The notes beneath the pieces were generated by a model. That model was not told where the DNA came from, ran no database searches, and saw only the letters and a list, made by a program, of their open reading frames with translations. A DNA stretch of 64,000 nucleotides from contig NZ_FNYJ01000001.1 in assembly GCF_900108875.1 (NCBI RefSeq), positions 372,001 to 436,000 of the forward strand, in the 5' to 3' direction. This DNA comes from Pseudomonas sp. NFR16. GTDB lineage: Bacteria > Pseudomonadota > Gammaproteobacteria > Pseudomonadales > Pseudomonadaceae. The number at the start of each line of letters is the position of its first letter. The stretch's first letter is position 1. Of this stretch, positions 60,394 to 64,000 are shown piece after piece. The position numbers and the translations under genes are program-made.

Positions 60394-62664
60394 ATGTCGG
60401 ACCGTTACGAACTTTTCCTCACCTGTCCCAAAGGCCTTGAAGGCCTGCTCGCTGAGGAAGCCACTGCCCTTGGCCTCCAGGAAACCCGCGAACACACCTC
60501 GACCATCCGCGGCAGCGCCGACATGGAAACCGCCTACCGGCTGTGCCTGTGGTCGCGTCTGGCAAACCGGGTGTTGCTGGTGCTCAAGCGCTTCCCGATG
60601 AAAGATGCCGAAGACCTTTACCACGGCGTGCACGACATCGAGTGGGCCGATCATCTGGAGCCGGACGGCACGCTGGCGGTCGAGTTCAGCGGCCATGGTT
60701 CAGGCATCGACAACACTCACTTCGGCGCCCTGAAGGTCAAGGACGCCATCGTCGACCGCCTGCGCACCTCCGACGGCTTGCGCCCTTCGATCGACAAGCT
60801 CAACCCGGACCTGCGCGTGCATTTGCGTCTGGACCGAGGCGAGGCAATTCTGTCGCTGGACCTCTCTGGCCACAGCCTGCACCAGCGCGGCTATCGTTTG
60901 CAGCAGGGTGCGGCGCCGTTGAAAGAGAACCTGGCGGCGGCCATTCTGATCCGTTCCGGCTGGCCACGAATCGCCGCCGAGGGTGGCGCGCTGGCCGACC
61001 CGATGTGCGGCGTCGGCACCTTCCTGGTGGAAGCAGCGATGATCGCGGCCGATATTGCGCCTAACCTCAAGCGCGAGCGCTGGGGGTTTTCCGCCTGGCT
61101 GGGCCATGTGCCGGCGCTGTGGCGCAAACTGCATGACGAAGCGCTCACCCGCGCCGAGGCAGGTCTTGCGAAGCCGCCGTTGTGGATTCGTGGTTATGAA
61201 GCCGACCCTCGCCTGATTCAGCCCGGTCGCAATAACGTCGAACGCGCCGGTCTGTCTGACTGGATCAAGATTTACCAGGGTGAAGTCGCCACCTTCGAGC
61301 CGCGCCCGGACCAGAACCAGAAGGGTCTGGTGATCTGCAACCCGCCGTACGGTGAGCGTCTGGGTGACGAGGCAAGCCTGCTGTACCTCTATCAGAACCT
61401 CGGCGAACGCCTGCGTCAGGCCTGCCTGAACTGGGAAGCGGCGGTGTTCACCGGTGCGCCGGATCTGGGCAAACGCATGGGCATCCGCAGCCACAAGCAA
61501 TACGCGTTCTGGAACGGCGCGCTGCCATGCAAGCTGCTGTTGATCAAAGTGCTGCCGGATCAGTTCGTCACTGGCGAGCGCCGTACGCCTGAGCAACGTC
61601 AGGCTGAGCGTGAGCAGGCGGCCTATGATCAGACGCCGGACGAGCCGCAAGCGCGCCAATTCAACAAGAACGGCAACCCGATCAAGCCTGCCCCCGCACC
61701 TGCACCGGTCATCGAGCAGCCGCGTCTGAGTGAAGGCGGGCAGATGTTCGCCAATCGCTTGCAGAAGAACCTCAAGGCGCTGGGTAAATGGGCCAAGCGC
61801 GAAGGCATCGATTGCTACCGCGTCTACGATGCGGACATGCCGGAATACGCCATGGCCATCGACCTATATCACGACTGGGTGCATGTGCAGGAATACGCGG
61901 CGCCCAAATCCATCGATCCGGAAAAAGCCTCGATTCGCATGTTCGACGCACTGGCAGCCATTCCCCAGGCGTTGAACATCGACAAGAGCCGGGTGGTGGT
62001 CAAGCGTCGTGAGCGCCAGAGCGGCACCAGACAGTACGAACGGCAAAGTGCGCAGGGCCAGTTCCAGGAAGTCAACGAAGGTGGGATCAAGCTGCTGGTC
62101 AACCTCACCGATTATCTGGATACCGGGCTGTTTCTCGATCATCGCCCGATGCGCATGCGCATCCAGCGGGAAGCGGCGGGCAAGCGTTTTCTGAACCTGT
62201 TCTGCTACACAGCAACCGCCAGCGTGCATGCCGCCAAGGGAGGCGCACGCAGCACCACCAGCGTCGATCTGTCGAAAACTTACCTGGACTGGGCGCGGCG
62301 CAACCTGTCGCTCAACGGTTTCTCCGACAAGAACCGTCTGGAGCAGGGCGACGTGATGGCGTGGCTCGAGACCAGCCGCGACGAGTACGACCTGATCTTC
62401 ATCGACCCGCCGACCTTTTCCAACTCCAAGCGCATGGAGGGCGTGTTCGACGTGCAGCGCGATCAGGTGCAGTTGATCGATCTGGCGATGGCGCGACTGG
62501 CGAGCGGTGGCGTGCTGTATTTCTCCAACAACTTCCGCAAGTTCCAGCTCGAAGAGAACCTCACCGAGCGCTATGCCGTGGAGGAGATCACTTCGCAGAC
62601 CATCGATCCGGATTTCGCGCGCAACGGCAAGATCCACCGCGCGTGGAAGATCACTGCACGCTGA
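60394..62664 (+). CDS. rlmKL: Bifunctional 23S rRNA methyltransferase RlmKL
   Basis: 756 residues from the ATG at 60394 (MSDRYELFLTCPKG); the long in-frame stretch upstream is unlike coding sequence. It methylates G2445 (RlmL, N2) and G2069 (RlmK, N7) of 23S rRNA. N-terminal THUMP region is followed by the RlmL SAM domain (ADPMCGVGTFLVEAAMIAAD, CNPPYGERLGDE) and the RlmK domain (FLNLFCYTATASVHAAKGGARSTTSVDLSKTYLDW, FIDPPTFSNSKRM). It is monocistronic. Confidence 0.95.
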   Translation: MSDRYELFLTCPKGLEGLLAEEATALGLQETREHTSTIRGSADMETAYRLCLWSRLANRVLLVLKRFPMKDAEDLYHGVHDIEWADHLEPDGTLAVEFSGHGSGIDNTHFGALKVKDAIVDRLRTSDGLRPSIDKLNPDLRVHLRLDRGEAILSLDLSGHSLHQRGYRLQQGAAPLKENLAAAILIRSGWPRIAAEGGALADPMCGVGTFLVEAAMIAADIAPNLKRERWGFSAWLGHVPALWRKLHDEALTRAEAGLAKPPLWIRGYEADPRLIQPGRNNVERAGLSDWIKIYQGEVATFEPRPDQNQKGLVICNPPYGERLGDEASLLYLYQNLGERLRQACLNWEAAVFTGAPDLGKRMGIRSHKQYAFWNGALPCKLLLIKVLPDQFVTGERRTPEQRQAEREQAAYDQTPDEPQARQFNKNGNPIKPAPAPAPVIEQPRLSEGGQMFANRLQKNLKALGKWAKREGIDCYRVYDADMPEYAMAIDLYHDWVHVQEYAAPKSIDPEKASIRMFDALAAIPQALNIDKSRVVVKRRERQSGTRQYERQSAQGQFQEVNEGGIKLLVNLTDYLDTGLFLDHRPMRMRIQREAAGKRFLNLFCYTATASVHAAKGGARSTTSVDLSKTYLDWARRNLSLNGFSDKNRLEQGDVMAWLETSRDEYDLIFIDPPTFSNSKRMEGVFDVQRDQVQLIDLAMARLASGGVLYFSNNFRKFQLEENLTERYAVEEITSQTIDPDFARNGKIHRAWKITAR

Positions 62665-62823
62665 ATCGATTGCGCGGAAAAGATGGTGTCATTGCTGCCT
62701 GATGACGCCAGTCTCCGGTGCTGACAGGCGACACGCTGCACTAGGCAAACTAATGGCGAATAGCTATAAGTGAAGCTCGGACACGTGTCGCGGCAACCGC
62801 TGTGGCGTCATGAGTTTTTGTAT

Positions 62824-64000
62824 ATGTCGTCTAACCGGGCAAGCGTCAAGATTCTTGGCTTGATCAGTGAGGACACCTCTTCGTGGGCGGTTGCCGTGCT
62901 CGTCTTTTCCGCGGGCGCGTTATTGACGGGGCTGGTGGCGTTGATGAACGTCGAGTTGTACCACCGTCAATTGCAACAGCGCTTCGAACTGCTGGCCAGC
63001 GAGCGCGTCAGTCGGATTCAGGACCGGCTCGACGGGCAGATTCGTCGTCTCGACAGTCTGCGCCGTTTCTTCGTGTATTCCGATGCGGTTTCGCAGGAGG
63101 AATTCGACGGCTTCGCGCGCCCGCTGCTGGTTTTCACCCAGGCCTATTCATGGGCACCACGTATAGATGGCCGCGACCGACAGTCGTTTGAAGAGGCCTT
63201 GCGTGCAGCCGGCCAACCCGACTTTACCGTGCGCGAATTCGACGCTGCCCGAGGGTGGAAGGAGGCAGCGCCGCGCCCGGTCTATTTTCCCGTGCGCTTT
63301 ACCCAAAGCCGCAGCACAGTGGCAGTGCCGTTGGGCTTCGATGTCAATTCCGAGCCGGTGCGCCGGACGACGCTGGATCGGGCACAGCAAACCGGCAGCA
63401 TGGCGGCGACCGCACGCATGGACCTGGTCGGGCTGGAGGCGCAGAACCGCAGCGGCATTCTACTGGTCGCGCCGGTACTGTCGCGGGTTCGTGCCGGAGC
63501 CGATCCGGCAAACCGGCTGCAGGGCTTTCTGCTCGCGGTGATCAGCATGCGCACGATGATGACCGAAGGTCTGCCGTCATCCGATCAGGACAACCTGACC
63601 CTCAGCCTCGTCGACATGACAACGCCACAGACGCCCGAATTCTTGTTCCAGTCCGCCAGTCCCGCCGCGGCCAGTGGTTTGCGACTGAGTCAATGGATGA
63701 GTTTCGCTGGCCGGAGCTACCGGCTGGATATCCGTCCCACACCGGTGTTCATCAACGCTAACCCTTCTTCGACCGACAGCCTGGTGATCCTCGGAGCGCT
63801 GCTCAGTTTCATGCTCAGTGCGTTGCTCTATTCACTGATCAGCCAGCGCCAGCGCGCGCTGCGCATGGTCGAACAAAGCACCGGACAATTGCGACAACGC
63901 GAACTGCAATTGCGCAGGGCACATGGTCAGCTGCGCAACGTGCTCGATGCGGCGACCCAAGTGGCGATCATTGCCACTGACCTGAACGGCCTCATCACGA
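62824..64000 (+). CDS. Membrane sensor protein with CHASE and PAS domains, N-terminal part
   Basis: About 392 residues are present and the frame continues past the window end. Start is the ATG giving MSSNRASVKILG. A first helix (WAVAVLVFSAGALLTGLVALMN) is followed by a periplasmic CHASE domain (HRQLQQRFELLASERVSRIQDRL ... RRFFVYSDAVSQEEFDGFARPLL, RDRQSFEEALR), a second helix (SLVILGALLSFMLSALLYSLI), a linker coiled coil and the start of a PAS domain (VLDAATQVAIIATDLNGLIT). The output domain (kinase, GGDEF or EAL) is outside the window, so the class is not decided. Confidence 0.85.
   Translation, partial: MSSNRASVKILGLISEDTSSWAVAVLVFSAGALLTGLVALMNVELYHRQLQQRFELLASERVSRIQDRLDGQIRRLDSLRRFFVYSDAVSQEEFDGFARPLLVFTQAYSWAPRIDGRDRQSFEEALRAAGQPDFTVREFDAARGWKEAAPRPVYFPVRFTQSRSTVAVPLGFDVNSEPVRRTTLDRAQQTGSMAATARMDLVGLEAQNRSGILLVAPVLSRVRAGADPANRLQGFLLAVISMRTMMTEGLPSSDQDNLTLSLVDMTTPQTPEFLFQSASPAAASGLRLSQWMSFAGRSYRLDIRPTPVFINANPSSTDSLVILGALLSFMLSALLYSLISQRQRALRMVEQSTGQLRQRELQLRRAHGQLRNVLDAATQVAIIATDLNGLIT

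Overview
This 64 kb window is chromosomal core DNA of a fluorescent-type Pseudomonas (P. fluorescens / P. syringae lineage). The assignment rests on genus-typical genes: an MvaT-family xenogeneic silencer, the Lpp-type lipoprotein OprI, the block cmaX-crfX-cmpX-sigX-oprF, NasS/NasT control of nitrate uptake, the acnD/prpF form of the methylcitrate cycle under a GntR regulator, and paired inverted REP elements (REPINs). DNA is GC-rich with strong GC3 bias. I see no phage, plasmid, insertion sequence, CRISPR array, tRNA or rRNA. Genes are cut by both ends of the window.

Layout. 1-2.75 kb: polyamine-type ABC transporter (ATPase, binding protein) divergent from an XRE-cupin regulator, with a palindromic operator between them. 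2.8-6.7 kb: LysR regulator, cupin dioxygenase-like protein, AraC regulator divergent from an SDR-VOC pair. 6.9-13.4 kb: small envelope/stress proteins, an MvaT-family gene, a lone receiver protein, a diguanylate cyclase, a GlxA/AraC regulator and greB. 13.5-19.1 kb: YbbA/YbbP-type export system, TesA esterase, L,D-transpeptidase and oprI. 19.7-26.3 kb: acetyltransferase, DAHP synthase, thioredoxin-like protein, panE-like reductase, 5'-nucleotidase, universal stress protein, cysB and cysH. 26.5-33.2 kb: four-gene Dpp/Opp-type peptide transporter, then pabB.

33.3-36.4 kb: a tightly packed three-gene operon (exported retropepsin-like 'zinc protease', inactive transglutaminase with seven membrane helices, RimK-like ATP-grasp ligase). 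Its gene content predicts a trans-envelope peptide-ligation and processing pathway whose function I do not know. It is my main candidate for an undescribed system. 36.6-43.5 kb: propionate (2-methylcitrate) operon prpR(GntR)-prpB-prpC-acnD-prpF, with an operator filling the spacer of its promoter and a REPIN inside the operon. 43.6-47.0 kb: ppsR divergent from ppsA. 47.2-52.9 kb: hydrolase, rraA, and the cmaX-crfX-cmpX-sigX-oprF envelope-stress block.

53.2-58.1 kb: nitrate assimilation control, running nasS-nasT-transporter-PP2C/kinase on the minus strand, with matching intrinsic terminators in front of nasS and in front of the transporter, as expected for NasT (ANTAR) antitermination. Reductase genes are not in the window. 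58.4-64.0 kb: pyrD, rmf, a structured and terminated intergenic stretch that may encode a small RNA, rlmKL, and the start of a CHASE-PAS sensor protein.

Less expected signals: a 14-bp inverted repeat that buries the start and Shine-Dalgarno of a small gene and overlaps a 22-codon ORF (10.14-10.42 kb), the duplicated Nas attenuators, the rmf-divergent RNA candidate, and a 15-bp tandem repeat before ppsA.
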